The notes: generated by a model not told the origin, from the sequence alone. Positions 48,808 to 58,150 are shown, counted from the first letter of the stretch. The stretch is 64,000 bases of DNA from Chitinophagaceae bacterium (GCA_016715365.1 JADKAM010000001.1:806001-870000), one strand, 5' to 3'. Numbers and translations: made by a program.

Positions 48808-49500
48808 ATGAAACGCACACAAAAATTAAGCTGGTTGTTTGCCTTTGTATTATTCTTTGGCAGCAGCACCCAAACTTTTTCACAAACCTTACAGGAGTTT
48901 TTCAGCAACACATCAACACCTTTAACTTACCTGGGTATTGATTATACCAGGAACAAACTTATCAATAATCCGGAGGGCAATGCTTCCGACATACAGAGCC
49001 GCCTTTACAACAGCATGAACGATGTGGTGGTAATGGAAATGGGTAAGAACTATAATATTGCCGGTGCCTTCAGCCGGTCTGGCGGGGTTAGTTCAGATAT
49101 CAATGCGGTAACTGAAAGAAATGCCAGGATCAAAGCAGGCGATATTATGTCATCCAATGTGGCGGATTTTAACCGGTTGACAGAATCTGATATTGCAGGC
49201 TGTGTAAAAGCACTCGACTTAAAAGCTAAAGACGGGATAGGGCTTGTATTTATTATGGAGGCAATGAAAAAAGGTGAGAAAATTCAGGAGGGTAAGAAAA
49301 CAAAACAGGAAGAAAGTTATGGCTCCGTATGGGTAACTTTGATTGACATGAAAACAAAAAAAGTGCTGATGACCGAGCGCATGGAACAGGAAGCTGCCGG
49401 TTTTGGTTTCCGCAATTTCTGGGTTTCTATCATTAAAAAAAGCCTGGTAGAAATTGATAAAAAAGCTTACAAGGGCTGGAAGAATAAATATGGCGGCTGA
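48808..49500 (+). CDS. Secreted protein of unknown function, paralogue 2
   Basis: The 230-residue product has a signal peptide (MKRTQKLSWLFAFVLFFGSS) and is homologous over its full length to the product of 48100, from which it probably arose by tandem duplication. It has a Lys-rich insertion near residue 160. The next gene starts 12 bases after its stop. Function unknown; a role in envelope export or localisation of the pigment is inferred only from the operon. Confidence 0.8.
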   Translation: MKRTQKLSWLFAFVLFFGSSTQTFSQTLQEFFSNTSTPLTYLGIDYTRNKLINNPEGNASDIQSRLYNSMNDVVVMEMGKNYNIAGAFSRSGGVSSDINAVTERNARIKAGDIMSSNVADFNRLTESDIAGCVKALDLKAKDGIGLVFIMEAMKKGEKIQEGKKTKQEESYGSVWVTLIDMKTKKVLMTERMEQEAAGFGFRNFWVSIIKKSLVEIDKKAYKGWKNKYGG

Positions 49501-49512
49501 TTATAATAAACT

Positions 49513-49938
49513 ATGAAGACAGAACTGAGCAGCAAGACAGAAGTATTGGTTAGGTTTAATGAAGCAGACCCACTGGGGATTGTATGGCATGGGCATTATA
49601 TCCGTTATTTTGAAGACGGGCGTGAAGCTTTTGGAAATATGCATGACCTTGGTTACCTGGAAGTATATAAACTTGGATATGTAATACCGGTGGTTAGTGT
49701 GCAATGCGATTTTAAACGCTCTCTGCGTTATGGAGACCGGGTAATTGTTGAAACAAAGTTCATACCTGCAGAAGCCGCAAAATTAAAATTCACTTACCGG
49801 CTTTTTAATGCTGCCAGTGGCGAGTTGGTTGCAACCGGATCTTCTGTTCAGGTTTTTTTAAGTAAAGAAGATTCAGTGCTTCAACTTTCGAACCCGCCAT
49901 TTTTTGAAGAGTGGAAAAAGAAACACGACCAGTGTTAA
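49513..49938 (+). CDS. Acyl-CoA/ACP thioesterase, 4-hydroxybenzoyl-CoA thioesterase (hotdog) family
   Basis: The 141-residue protein has the family's N-terminal active-site segment FNEADPLGIVWHGHYIRYFE with Asp19. Length is normal. It probably hydrolyses a thioester, either to release a finished or stalled chain or to edit the starter. It lies in the operon between the secreted-protein pair and a ketosynthase. Confidence 0.88.
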   Translation: MKTELSSKTEVLVRFNEADPLGIVWHGHYIRYFEDGREAFGNMHDLGYLEVYKLGYVIPVVSVQCDFKRSLRYGDRVIVETKFIPAEAAKLKFTYRLFNAASGELVATGSSVQVFLSKEDSVLQLSNPPFFEEWKKKHDQC

Positions 49939-49949
49939 CAGTAAAAACT

Positions 49950-51083
49950 ATGACAGAAATTTTTATTAGTGCAGATAATATTGTATCACCGATAGGTTTA
50001 ACAGCTGCCGAAAATTTTTCGCAGCTTAAGCAGCATGTATCAGGCATACAACTGCATCAGATCAGCAGTATGTCACAACAGCCATTCCAGGCTGCATTGT
50101 TTGCTGATGGACGCTTCAACGAAAATGATCAGCAAAAAAAGTATACAAAATTCGAAAACCTGCTTATTACATCAATAAGCGATGCACTGTCAAAAAGCAA
50201 TATAGAGCCTGCGGATAAAAAAACAGTACTCATCATTTCATCAACAAAAGGAAATATAAGTTTACTGGAAACAGAAGAAGCATCCGGTTCATTAAATAAA
50301 AGAATTTCACTCAATACATCTGCTAAACTGGTAGCAGATCATTTTCAATTTATAAATCAACCTGTCATTATTTCAAACGCCTGCATTTCGGGCATGCTGG
50401 CCATGCTAACCGGTATGCGGCTTATACAATCGGGCCAGTACGAGCATGCGGTTGTAGCCGGTGCCGATGTGATCAGCAAATTTGTTTTGTCGGGCTTTCA
50501 GTCTTTCCAGGCGGTAAGCCAGCTACCATGTAAACCGTTTGATGCAGCAAGAGACGGCATCAATTTGGGCGAAGGCGCCGGAACCGTAATTCTTACTTCC
50601 AATAAAAAATATTCATACGGCGTAAAAATTGGCGGCGGTTCGGTAAGTAACGATGCCAATCATATCAGCGGCCCATCCCGTACCGGCGAAGAATTAAGCC
50701 TGGCAATAAATAAAACATTGCAGGCTTCCGGCATTTTTGCAAAAGATATCGGCTTTATTTCGGCACATGGTACTGCCACCATTTTTAATGATGAAATGGA
50801 AGCAAAAGCAATTGGTTTATCGGGCCTGCAGGAAGTACCCGTAAACAGTTTAAAAGGTTATTACGGCCATACACTGGGTGCAGCGGGTTTGATTGAGTCC
50901 ATTATTTCAATTCAATCATTAAAGGAAAACCTGGTGTTACCAACCAGGGGGTTTCACACTTCGGGAGTAAGCCAGCCGGTAAATATATGTTCATCAGTAT
51001 ATAAATCAACAGGAGCACATTTTTTAAAAACAGCTTCGGGTTTTGGAGGCTGTAATGCGGCGATGGTTTTCAGCAAACAATAA
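49950..51083 (+). CDS. Beta-ketoacyl-ACP synthase family protein (second active ketosynthase)
   Basis: I choose the ATG at 49950; an upstream GTG at 49911 would overlap the thioesterase gene and add 13 residues with no support. The 377-residue protein has the thiolase-fold catalytic set Cys145 (NACISGML), His273 (SAHGTAT), Lys302 and His307 (LKGYYGHTLGAAG). The sequence around the nucleophile (CISGM) differs from the CSSSA of the other KAS proteins, so the substrate may differ, for example starter loading. A methyltransferase follows after 32 bases. Confidence 0.88.
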   Translation: MTEIFISADNIVSPIGLTAAENFSQLKQHVSGIQLHQISSMSQQPFQAALFADGRFNENDQQKKYTKFENLLITSISDALSKSNIEPADKKTVLIISSTKGNISLLETEEASGSLNKRISLNTSAKLVADHFQFINQPVIISNACISGMLAMLTGMRLIQSGQYEHAVVAGADVISKFVLSGFQSFQAVSQLPCKPFDAARDGINLGEGAGTVILTSNKKYSYGVKIGGGSVSNDANHISGPSRTGEELSLAINKTLQASGIFAKDIGFISAHGTATIFNDEMEAKAIGLSGLQEVPVNSLKGYYGHTLGAAGLIESIISIQSLKENLVLPTRGFHTSGVSQPVNICSSVYKSTGAHFLKTASGFGGCNAAMVFSKQ

Positions 51084-51115
51084 TTAAAAACCCCAAAAGC
51101 GCACTTATAATAATT

Positions 51116-52204
51116 ATGAAATTTTTTTCCAGAGACAGAAAATCGGCATTTGAAGCAAAAGAAGCGGCACAATGGATTGCCCATGGTCCGGTAATTTTTC
51201 AGGTGGCAAGGGTGCTCAGGCGTTCAGGTATTTTGAAAGTGATTGAGGACAGTGGTTCAAAAGGATTAACTAATGAAGAGATTTCTGAAAAAGTAAAATT
51301 ATCTGTGTATGGTGTACGGGTTTTGCTGGAATCGGGCCTTGGACTTGGTTTGGTATTGGTAAATGATAAAAAGTATACGCTTGGCAAAACCGGCCATTTT
51401 ATTTTAAACGATGCGTTAACCATCACCAATATGGATTTTGTACATGATGTAAACTACCAGGGATTTTTTCACCTGGAAGAAAGTATACAAACAGGCAAGC
51501 CTGCCGGGTTGAGGCATTTTGGTGAATGGAACACGATTTATGAAGGATTATCCCAATTACCCGGCCATGTACAGAAAAGCTGGTTTGATTACGATCACTT
51601 TTTTTCCGATGATGCATTTCCTCTGGTTTTACCATTGGTTTATAATGAAAAAACAAAAAATATACTGGATATTGGCGGCAACACCGGTAAATGGGCCATT
51701 GCCTCATCAAAATTTTCACCTGATGTGCATATTACCATTATGGACTTACCGGGACAACTGAACGTGGCAAAAAAAAGAATTGAAGAATTGGGATTGGATA
51801 AAAGAGTTTCTTTTTTACCGGTAAATATCCTGGATGAACAAACGAAAATCCCTACCGGGTTTGATACCATCTGGATGAGCCAGTTCCTGGATTGTTTTTC
51901 GGAAGCAGAGATCGTTTCTATATTAAAAAGATGTTATGATGCATTGAATGAAAATGGCCAGGTAATTATCATGGAGCCTTTTTGGGACCGCCAGAAATTT
52001 GAAGTAGGGGCATTTTGTTTACAGCAACTTTCTGTTTACTTTACCGTAATGGCAAATGGCAACAGCCAGATGTACAGTTCCGAAACTTTTATTAAATGCA
52101 TTGAACAAGCCGGACTTGAAATTGTTGAACAAACTGATAATATAGGATTAAGCCAGACATTAATAAAATGTAAGAAAAAAAATAAGAATTATGAAAACAG
52201 ATAA
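51116..52204 (+). CDS. SAM-dependent O-methyltransferase with N-terminal winged-helix dimerisation domain
   Basis: The 362-residue protein has an N-terminal helical winged-helix part (about 15-90; EEISEKVKLSVYGVRVLLES) and a class I methyltransferase domain with motif I ILDIGGNTGKW, DLPGQL and a GxVIIMEPF-like strand. This is the plant-type O-methyltransferase (PF00891-like) layout. It could methylate a phenolic group or ring of the aryl head; C-methylation is the alternative. It overlaps the next flavoprotein gene by 14 bases. Confidence 0.88.
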   Translation: MKFFSRDRKSAFEAKEAAQWIAHGPVIFQVARVLRRSGILKVIEDSGSKGLTNEEISEKVKLSVYGVRVLLESGLGLGLVLVNDKKYTLGKTGHFILNDALTITNMDFVHDVNYQGFFHLEESIQTGKPAGLRHFGEWNTIYEGLSQLPGHVQKSWFDYDHFFSDDAFPLVLPLVYNEKTKNILDIGGNTGKWAIASSKFSPDVHITIMDLPGQLNVAKKRIEELGLDKRVSFLPVNILDEQTKIPTGFDTIWMSQFLDCFSEAEIVSILKRCYDALNENGQVIIMEPFWDRQKFEVGAFCLQQLSVYFTVMANGNSQMYSSETFIKCIEQAGLEIVEQTDNIGLSQTLIKCKKKNKNYENR

Positions 52205-53435
52205 AACAGATGTGCTTGTTATTGGTGCAGGTCCCGCAGGAACCGTAGCCGCTTCTATCATAAAAAAAGCAGGATTTACTGTAAGGATTGTAGAGAAAAT
52301 GAAATTTCCCCGCTTTGTAATTGGCGAAAGCCTGTTGCCCCGTTGCATGGAAGCATTGGAAGAAGCCGGATTTTTAGATGCGGTAAAGGAAAAAGGATTC
52401 CAGGAAAAATTTGGAGCCAAGTTTGTAAAAAACGGCAAGGTTTGCGATTACTTTTTTGCCGATCAGTTTACACCTGGCTGGAGCTGGACCTGGCAGGTGC
52501 CCCGTGGCGAGTTTGATAAAACCCTGGCAGATTGCTGCGAAAAAATGGATATACCCGTGAGTTACGAAACAACTGTTACAGGTATTGAATTTAACGGAAC
52601 AGATTCTGTAACAACTGTTGAAGATATTAATGGAAACAAATCGCAGATTGAAGCCAGGTTTATTGTTGATGGCAGTGGCTACGGACGGGTAATACCACGT
52701 TTGTTTAATATGGACAGGCCATCAAACCTGCCGCCAAGAAAAGCATTGTTCACGCATGTGGTTGATGTAAACCGAACCATGGATGATGAGCCAAACCGGA
52801 TCACCATTATTGTTCATAAAAAAGGAATCTGGATCTGGGTAATACCTTTTTCAAACGGAAAAACATCGGTTGGCTTTGTGGGCGAACCCACTTTTTTTGA
52901 TGCAACCAACGGATTGACTCCCGAAGAACAATTAAGGGCATTGATTGCTACGGAGCCTTACCTGGCCGAAAGAATGAAGCATGTGGAATTTGTTTTTGAA
53001 CCCAGGATATTAGAATCTTATTCGGTAAGTACTTCTAAATTTTATGGTGAGGGTTTTATACTCACAGGTAATGTAACCGAATTCCTGGATCCGGTTTTTT
53101 CTTCAGGCGTAACACTCGCAACAGTTTCAAGCCAAACAGCTGCACATCTTGTAATAAAAAAACTGCAGGGCGAAAATGTAGATTGGGAAAAAGAATATAC
53201 CGAAGTGATGATGCAGGGCGTTAACACATTCCGGACTTACGTAATGGCCTGGTACGACGGAACGCTGGATACGATTTTCTTTGCCGATAACCAGGTGGCC
53301 GATATTAAAAGTATGATCTGCTCGGTATTGGCCGGTTATGTTTGGGATACCAATAACCCTTACGTAAAAGACCATAACACGGCATTAATTAAATTGGCAA
53401 AACTTATTAAAGTAAGAGATGCGCTAAATGTTTAA
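52191..53435 (+). CDS. FAD-dependent halogenase-like / NAD(P)/FAD oxidoreductase
   Basis: The 414-residue protein has VIGAGPAGTVAAS for FAD binding, the GESLLPRCMEALEEAG segment, WIWVIP at 214-219 and FLDPVFSSG at 298-306, the flavin-dependent halogenase signatures. It is close in size and motif to the 17881 product. It overlaps the methyltransferase gene by 14 bases, so the two are translationally coupled and probably act on the same aromatic ring. Monooxygenase activity is the alternative. Confidence 0.85.
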   Translation: MKTDKTDVLVIGAGPAGTVAASIIKKAGFTVRIVEKMKFPRFVIGESLLPRCMEALEEAGFLDAVKEKGFQEKFGAKFVKNGKVCDYFFADQFTPGWSWTWQVPRGEFDKTLADCCEKMDIPVSYETTVTGIEFNGTDSVTTVEDINGNKSQIEARFIVDGSGYGRVIPRLFNMDRPSNLPPRKALFTHVVDVNRTMDDEPNRITIIVHKKGIWIWVIPFSNGKTSVGFVGEPTFFDATNGLTPEEQLRALIATEPYLAERMKHVEFVFEPRILESYSVSTSKFYGEGFILTGNVTEFLDPVFSSGVTLATVSSQTAAHLVIKKLQGENVDWEKEYTEVMMQGVNTFRTYVMAWYDGTLDTIFFADNQVADIKSMICSVLAGYVWDTNNPYVKDHNTALIKLAKLIKVRDALNV

Positions 53436-53484
53436 ATAAAAAATCTGACATGTATTGTGTTAGGGAAGACGGATATCATACATA

Positions 53485-54111
53485 TTGAAAACAGAAAATT
53501 ATATTACAGCCAGCTGCATTATCAACAATCATATTGTTTATAAAAACGGGCTGCCGGTGTTTGAAGAAAAAGGATCAGAACTGCCTGATTTCCTGGTTGC
53601 AGTTTACCGCCATTTTGAATTGCAGTATCCCAAGTTTCATAAAATGGATTACCTGAGTAAACTGGGGTGGCTGGCCAACGAAATTTTATTGCAGGATGTT
53701 TTTGATAAAGAAAAATATAAACCCGAAGATATTGGCATCGTTTTGTCCAATGCCAATTCGAGCCTGGATACCGACATCAAATATTACGAAACCACCAAAA
53801 CCATTGCAAGCCCGGCCCAGTTTGTTTACACATTACCCAATATTGTAATTGGCGAAATATCTATCAGGCATCATTTTAAAGGAGAAAATGCTTTTTTCAT
53901 TGCCGAAGCGTTTGATGCCGGTTTTATGGAACAATATATAGGTAACCTGATTAATAATAATATATTGCAGTGCTGTATTTGCGGCTGGGTAGATGTGCTG
54001 GACAAAAATTATAATGCAACTTTATTTTTAATAGAGAAAGATAAAAGCGCCAATTCAGTTAATTTTACAAAAGAAAATCTAACTAAAATATACCAGTTAC
54101 AAAATGGATAA
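53485..54111 (+). CDS. Half-length ketosynthase/chain-length-factor-like protein without catalytic residues
   Basis: The frame has no ATG; translation probably starts at the TTG at 53485. The 208-residue protein resembles the N-terminal half of a ketosynthase: segments DIGIVLSNANSSLDTD and LPNIVIGEISIRHHFKGENAFFIAEAFDAG match the same places in the chain-length factors at 55700 and 60742. Where a KAS has the nucleophilic Cys, this one reads AEAFDAGF, and the C-terminal half with both His is absent. The gene overlaps the ACP gene by 8 bases. It may be a structural or scaffold partner rather than an enzyme; decay of a full-length copy is the alternative. Confidence 0.75.
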   Translation: MKTENYITASCIINNHIVYKNGLPVFEEKGSELPDFLVAVYRHFELQYPKFHKMDYLSKLGWLANEILLQDVFDKEKYKPEDIGIVLSNANSSLDTDIKYYETTKTIASPAQFVYTLPNIVIGEISIRHHFKGENAFFIAEAFDAGFMEQYIGNLINNNILQCCICGWVDVLDKNYNATLFLIEKDKSANSVNFTKENLTKIYQLQNG

Positions 54112-54367
54112 ATTAATGTCCGATCTGAAAACACAGATCATTGCCCAGTTGAATTTGCAGGATACTAAACCTGAGGATATAGGAGACGACCAACCACTCT
54201 TTGTTGAAGGCCTTGGCCTTGATTCGATAGATGCGCTTGAATTGATCGTTTTATTGCAACAGCAGTATAAGATCAAATTATCAAATGCGGAAGACGGACC
54301 AAAGGTTTTTAAAACCGTACGTACTATGGCCGAATATATAACTGCTCATCAACCGCAGAATGCTTAA
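54104..54367 (+). CDS. Acyl carrier protein
   Basis: The 87-residue protein has the phosphopantetheine site GLGLDSIDALELIVLL with Ser41. It overlaps the half-KAS gene by 8 bases and the next KAS by 8 bases; a second in-frame ATG at 54116 is a possible start. It is very similar to the ACP at 63075 (shared 'KPEDI.DD.PLF.EGLGLDSID'). It probably carries the polyene chain during elongation by the adjacent KAS. Confidence 0.94.
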   Translation: MDKLMSDLKTQIIAQLNLQDTKPEDIGDDQPLFVEGLGLDSIDALELIVLLQQQYKIKLSNAEDGPKVFKTVRTMAEYITAHQPQNA

Positions 54368-55574
54368 TAGTAGTGAACCAGTTTTTGTTGCCGGCACCGG
54401 TATCATTTCGGCTATTGGTAACCGTGTTGCCGAATGCCTGGATGCATTGGAAAACGGCCGGGCAGGAATGGGGCAGATGCATTACTTACAATCGGCTCAC
54501 AGCAAAAGATTGCCGGTTGCCGAAGTAAAGTTGAGCAATGAAGAACTTGCACAACTTGCCGGCTTACCCAACATAAAAAGCCGCACTGCATTATTAAGTT
54601 TGGTTGCCGCTACGGAAGCTCTTGCAGCTGCAGGTATTGAAAATATCAAAGACTTACGCACGGGATTTATCTCTGCCACCTCTGTTGGCGGCATGGATAA
54701 AACAGAAAATTTCTTCACCGGATTTTTATCAGATAACAGCAAAGGAAAATTACGTGATGTTATTAATCATGAATGCGGCAGTGTAACAGAACTGGTTGCC
54801 GATGCATTGGGTATTAAAGATTATATCACCACTATCAGCACAGCCTGTTCATCATCGGCCAATGCTATTTTTTTGGGAGCAAGATTGATCCGCAATAACA
54901 TAGTAGATGTGGTTGTTGCCGGAGGGACCGATTCTATGGCAAGATTCACCCTCAATGGTTTTAATACACTCATGATCGTTGATGAACAGTTTTGTCAGCC
55001 TTTTGATGAAAACCGCCGTGGGCTAAATCTTGGAGAAGGTGCAGGTTATGTGGTGCTGGTTTCAGATAAAGTTGCAGCCACACTTAAAAACAAACCAGCA
55101 ATTATTTTAAGCGGTTATTGCAATGCCAATGATGCCTACCATCAAACAGCATCATCGCCGGATGGTATCGGTTCGTTCTTAGCCATGAGTGGTGCATTAC
55201 AAAAAGCCGGGTTAAAACCTGAAGACATTGATTATATAAACCTGCATGGAACAGGTACACAGAATAATGATATTGCAGAAGGAACAGCTATCAAAAGATT
55301 GTTCGATCCGCATTATCCAAAAATGAGTTCAACAAAAACCTTTACCGGCCATACCCTGGGTGCCAGTGGTGGTATAGAAGCCGTGTTTTCTGTTTTGGCT
55401 TTGCAGCATGGTATTATTTTTCCAAACCTGCGTTTGCAAACGCCCATGGTTGATCTGCCATTTGTGCCGGAAAGAGCATTAGTGAAAAATGTGAAAGTGA
55501 AACATGTGCTTTCTAATTCATTTGGTTTTGGAGGTAATTGTTCTTCGTTAATTTTTTCAAAAGTGGAATCATAA
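54360..55574 (+). CDS. Beta-ketoacyl-ACP synthase (ApeO-like), partner of the chain-length factor
   Basis: The 404-residue thiolase-fold protein has Cys163 (STACSSSANA), His296 (NLHGTGTQNND), Lys326 and His331 (FTGHTLGASGG). The C-terminal SNSFGFGGNCSSLIFSKV is shared with the KAS at 61786. It overlaps the ACP gene by 8 bases. The gene after it, separated by REP-like repeat 3, is a ketosynthase-like protein without the Cys, so a KAS/chain-length-factor heterodimer like ApeO-ApeC is likely. It should extend the polyene chain. Confidence 0.93.
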   Translation: MLNSSEPVFVAGTGIISAIGNRVAECLDALENGRAGMGQMHYLQSAHSKRLPVAEVKLSNEELAQLAGLPNIKSRTALLSLVAATEALAAAGIENIKDLRTGFISATSVGGMDKTENFFTGFLSDNSKGKLRDVINHECGSVTELVADALGIKDYITTISTACSSSANAIFLGARLIRNNIVDVVVAGGTDSMARFTLNGFNTLMIVDEQFCQPFDENRRGLNLGEGAGYVVLVSDKVAATLKNKPAIILSGYCNANDAYHQTASSPDGIGSFLAMSGALQKAGLKPEDIDYINLHGTGTQNNDIAEGTAIKRLFDPHYPKMSSTKTFTGHTLGASGGIEAVFSVLALQHGIIFPNLRLQTPMVDLPFVPERALVKNVKVKHVLSNSFGFGGNCSSLIFSKVES

Positions 55575-55586
55575 TAAAATAAAAAG

Positions 55587-55677
55587 CTGTCAGCCTGCTT
55601 GTCCCGATTATTTCGGGGAGCCTGTCGGAAGCGGGTTGCTTCTAAAATACACCGGTTTCGACAAGCTCAACCTGACA
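55587..55677. repeat. REP-like inverted repeat 3, degenerate
   Basis: CTGTCAGCCTG at the left and CGACAAGCTCAACCTGACA at the right match the family at 24255, with more changes and an extra CCCGA-TTATT-TCGGG hairpin. It sits between the KAS and chain-length-factor genes. Confidence 0.8.
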
Positions 55678-55699
55678 ACTCAAAAATAAAAGTTTAAAA

Positions 55700-56755
55700 A
55701 TGTACATCCGGGCAACAGGAAATATCTCTCCGCAAAAAACCTTTGGCCACCAGCCATTGGGGGAAGCCGTTGCATATACCGGTAACCGCCTTGCCTGTAT
55801 TGAGCCCGACTATAAAGTTTTTATTGACCCTAAGCAGATCAGGCGCATGAGCCGTATTATACGTATGGGTGTGGCTGCAGCCATGGAATGTTTGCAGGAA
55901 GCCGGAGTTAAAGTGCCGGATGCCATTATTACCGGCACAGCTTATGGCTGCCTGGAAGACACGAATTCTTTTTTGAGCAAGATGGTGGAGTTTAACGAAG
56001 AACTGCTTACTCCAACTTCATTCATACAATCAACACACAATACCATTGGTGGTCAAATTGGTTTGATGCTGCAATGCAATAATTACAACAATGCCTTTGT
56101 ACACCGCGGTTTTTCTTTTGAAAGCGCTTTGCTTGATGGCATGATGCTGCTGAAAGAAAATGATGCCAACAATGTATTGGTTGGTGCCATTGACGAGATC
56201 ACCAACACCAGCCACACTATTTTAAACAGGCTGGGTTTGTATAAGCAAGGACCGGTATCAAACCTGGATATTTATAAAACAAAAACCAAAGGAACCATTG
56301 CCGGAGAAGGTGCAAGTTTTTTCTTAATCGCCCATGAACCGTCAACAACTGATTATGCAAAGCTGGATGGCCTGCATACTTTTTATAAGCCTGATGGAAT
56401 TACTGAAATTGAAAAACAGATAACTTCTTTTTTAGAAAAACATGCTGTAAGTATAAATGATATCGATCTCATCATCACCGGAAAAAACGGAGATGCAGGC
56501 GAAGATAAAATTTATGAGCAGCTTGGGAAAACTGTTTTCGATTCAAAGGATACAGTTGATTATAAGTACCTCTGCGGTGAATATCCAACAGCTGCAGCTT
56601 TTGCTATGTGGCTTGCAGCAAACACCATTAAAGCAGGCAAACTTCCTGCAATGTTGAATGCTACAGTTTCAACAGATAAAAAAATTGATCGGGTTTTAAT
56701 TTATAATCATTACCAGGGCATACATCATTCTTTATCTTTGCTGTCGGCATGTTAA
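55700..56755 (+). CDS. Ketosynthase-like chain-length factor (no active-site Cys)
   Basis: The 351-residue protein has the thiolase fold but reads VHRGFSFESALLDGMM where a KAS has its Cys, so it is probably not condensing by itself. It is homologous to the product of 60742. With the preceding KAS it likely forms a heterodimer that sets the chain length. It overlaps the deacetylase gene by 7 bases (the TAA is shared in the overlap). Confidence 0.88.
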   Translation: MYIRATGNISPQKTFGHQPLGEAVAYTGNRLACIEPDYKVFIDPKQIRRMSRIIRMGVAAAMECLQEAGVKVPDAIITGTAYGCLEDTNSFLSKMVEFNEELLTPTSFIQSTHNTIGGQIGLMLQCNNYNNAFVHRGFSFESALLDGMMLLKENDANNVLVGAIDEITNTSHTILNRLGLYKQGPVSNLDIYKTKTKGTIAGEGASFFLIAHEPSTTDYAKLDGLHTFYKPDGITEIEKQITSFLEKHAVSINDIDLIITGKNGDAGEDKIYEQLGKTVFDSKDTVDYKYLCGEYPTAAAFAMWLAANTIKAGKLPAMLNATVSTDKKIDRVLIYNHYQGIHHSLSLLSAC

Positions 56756-57522
56756 ACTTCCGCAACACAAATATTTTTTTTATTGCCCTGCTGGCCATTT
56801 TAATTGGTGTGCATATTCAATATGGACTGCCAATTTATATTTACCCGCTTTTATTTGTTGCGTACTCTTTAATCGTCTTCTGGGGTTGTTATTATGTTTG
56901 CTCTAATTTCTTTATTAAAATTGTTTGCAAGGCAACTATTGATAAAAAAGAAATTGCCATCAGCTTTGATGATGGTCCGGCAGAAAATTATACGCAACAA
57001 ATCCTGGCTATTCTAAAAGCTGAAGAAGTAAAAGCAACATTTTTTTGCATTGGCAACCGCATTGCCGGTAATGAAGCAATTTTAAAACTGGTACAGGCAG
57101 ATGGGCATATCATCGGCAACCACAGTTATTCCCATCATTTTTGGTTTGATATGTATGCTGCAAAAAAAATGCAGCAAGACCTTAAACAGATGGATGTGGA
57201 AATGGAAAGGGTCACCGGATTGAAACCGAAATTATTCAGGCCACCGTACGGCGTTACCAATCCTAATTTGGCAAAAGCAATTAAAAATGGCGGCTATACA
57301 CCGGTTGGCTGGAGTGTAAGATCAATGGATACGGTGATTAAGGATGGAAAGAAGTTATTGGAAAAGATCAATCAAGGGATAAAACCCGGTGCTGTCTTTC
57401 TTTTTCATGATACCAGCAAAACCACTTTGGATATTTTACCGCAATTTATACAAGAAGTTAAAAAAAGAGGCTACAACATTATACCGCTTGATAAATTGTT
57501 AGCTTTGCAACCCTATGCGTAA
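56749..57522 (+). CDS. Polysaccharide deacetylase family protein (NodB domain), membrane anchored
   Basis: The 257-residue protein has two N-terminal membrane segments (about 5-50) and a NodB domain with Asp74-Asp75 (ISFDDGPA), His125 and His129 (GNHSYSHH), and RPPYG: the metal-binding and catalytic residues of carbohydrate esterase 4. It removes acetyl or related groups from GlcNAc-type sugars at the membrane. Its role in a pigment operon may be to expose or prepare a lipid-linked sugar acceptor. It overlaps the LolA-like gene by 8 bases. Confidence 0.88.
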   Translation: MLNFRNTNIFFIALLAILIGVHIQYGLPIYIYPLLFVAYSLIVFWGCYYVCSNFFIKIVCKATIDKKEIAISFDDGPAENYTQQILAILKAEEVKATFFCIGNRIAGNEAILKLVQADGHIIGNHSYSHHFWFDMYAAKKMQQDLKQMDVEMERVTGLKPKLFRPPYGVTNPNLAKAIKNGGYTPVGWSVRSMDTVIKDGKKLLEKINQGIKPGAVFLFHDTSKTTLDILPQFIQEVKKRGYNIIPLDKLLALQPYA

Positions 57523-58150
57523 ATTACTATTTATATTTTCTTTGCTTGCCGCAGCAATGGCTGCCGATGCACAATATGCCGGTTATACCCCAGTTGCCGA
57601 CCTGGTAAAATTTAAAACCGCATTTGCTGCCGTTGCTTTAAAAACCACCTCTATTAAATCAGACTTTACCCAGGATAAAAACCTGAGTATGCTCTCTGAG
57701 AAAATTACATCCAAAGGAAATTTTTGGTTTAAAAAGGATAGCCGGGTGCGGATGGAATATACCCAGCCTTTTAAATACCTGATGATACTGAATAAGGATA
57801 AAGTGTATGTAAAGGATGGTGCCAAGGAAAGCAAGGTGTCCACCAAATCGAACAAAATGTTTCAGCAGATCAATAAAATAATGATTGACTGTATGCAGGG
57901 CACTATGCTGGATAATACCGATTTTAAAACCCGGGTGTTTGAAAATAAAACTGCGGCATTGGTAGAGCTGACCCCGGTGAGCAAAGGCATGAAAGAGATG
58001 TTTAAATCCATCAATGTAGTGGTTGATAAAAAAGATTTTTCTGTTACAAGCATTCAAATGCTTGAACTTTCGGGCGATAATACCATCATGCGTTTTACCA
58101 ATAAAGAACTGAATGCGGCCATTCCGGATAATTTATTTGATATTAAGTAG
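57515..58150 (+). CDS. LolA-like outer-membrane lipoprotein carrier
   Basis: The 211-residue protein has a signal peptide (MRKLLFIFSLLAAAMAADAQ) and a LolA/LolB-type beta-barrel half: SKGNFWFKKDSRVRMEYTQPF is a typical segment. LolA carries lipoproteins across the periplasm; operon copies in aryl-polyene loci probably carry the pigment lipid instead. It overlaps the deacetylase gene by 8 bases and the lipoprotein gene by 38. Confidence 0.88.
   Translation: MRKLLFIFSLLAAAMAADAQYAGYTPVADLVKFKTAFAAVALKTTSIKSDFTQDKNLSMLSEKITSKGNFWFKKDSRVRMEYTQPFKYLMILNKDKVYVKDGAKESKVSTKSNKMFQQINKIMIDCMQGTMLDNTDFKTRVFENKTAALVELTPVSKGMKEMFKSINVVVDKKDFSVTSIQMLELSGDNTIMRFTNKELNAAIPDNLFDIK

Noticed and set aside
49911..49949. 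GTG start at 49911 for the ketosynthase at 49950
   Set aside because: It overlaps the thioesterase gene by 28 bases and adds residues not seen in ketosynthases, while the ATG gives a normal start.
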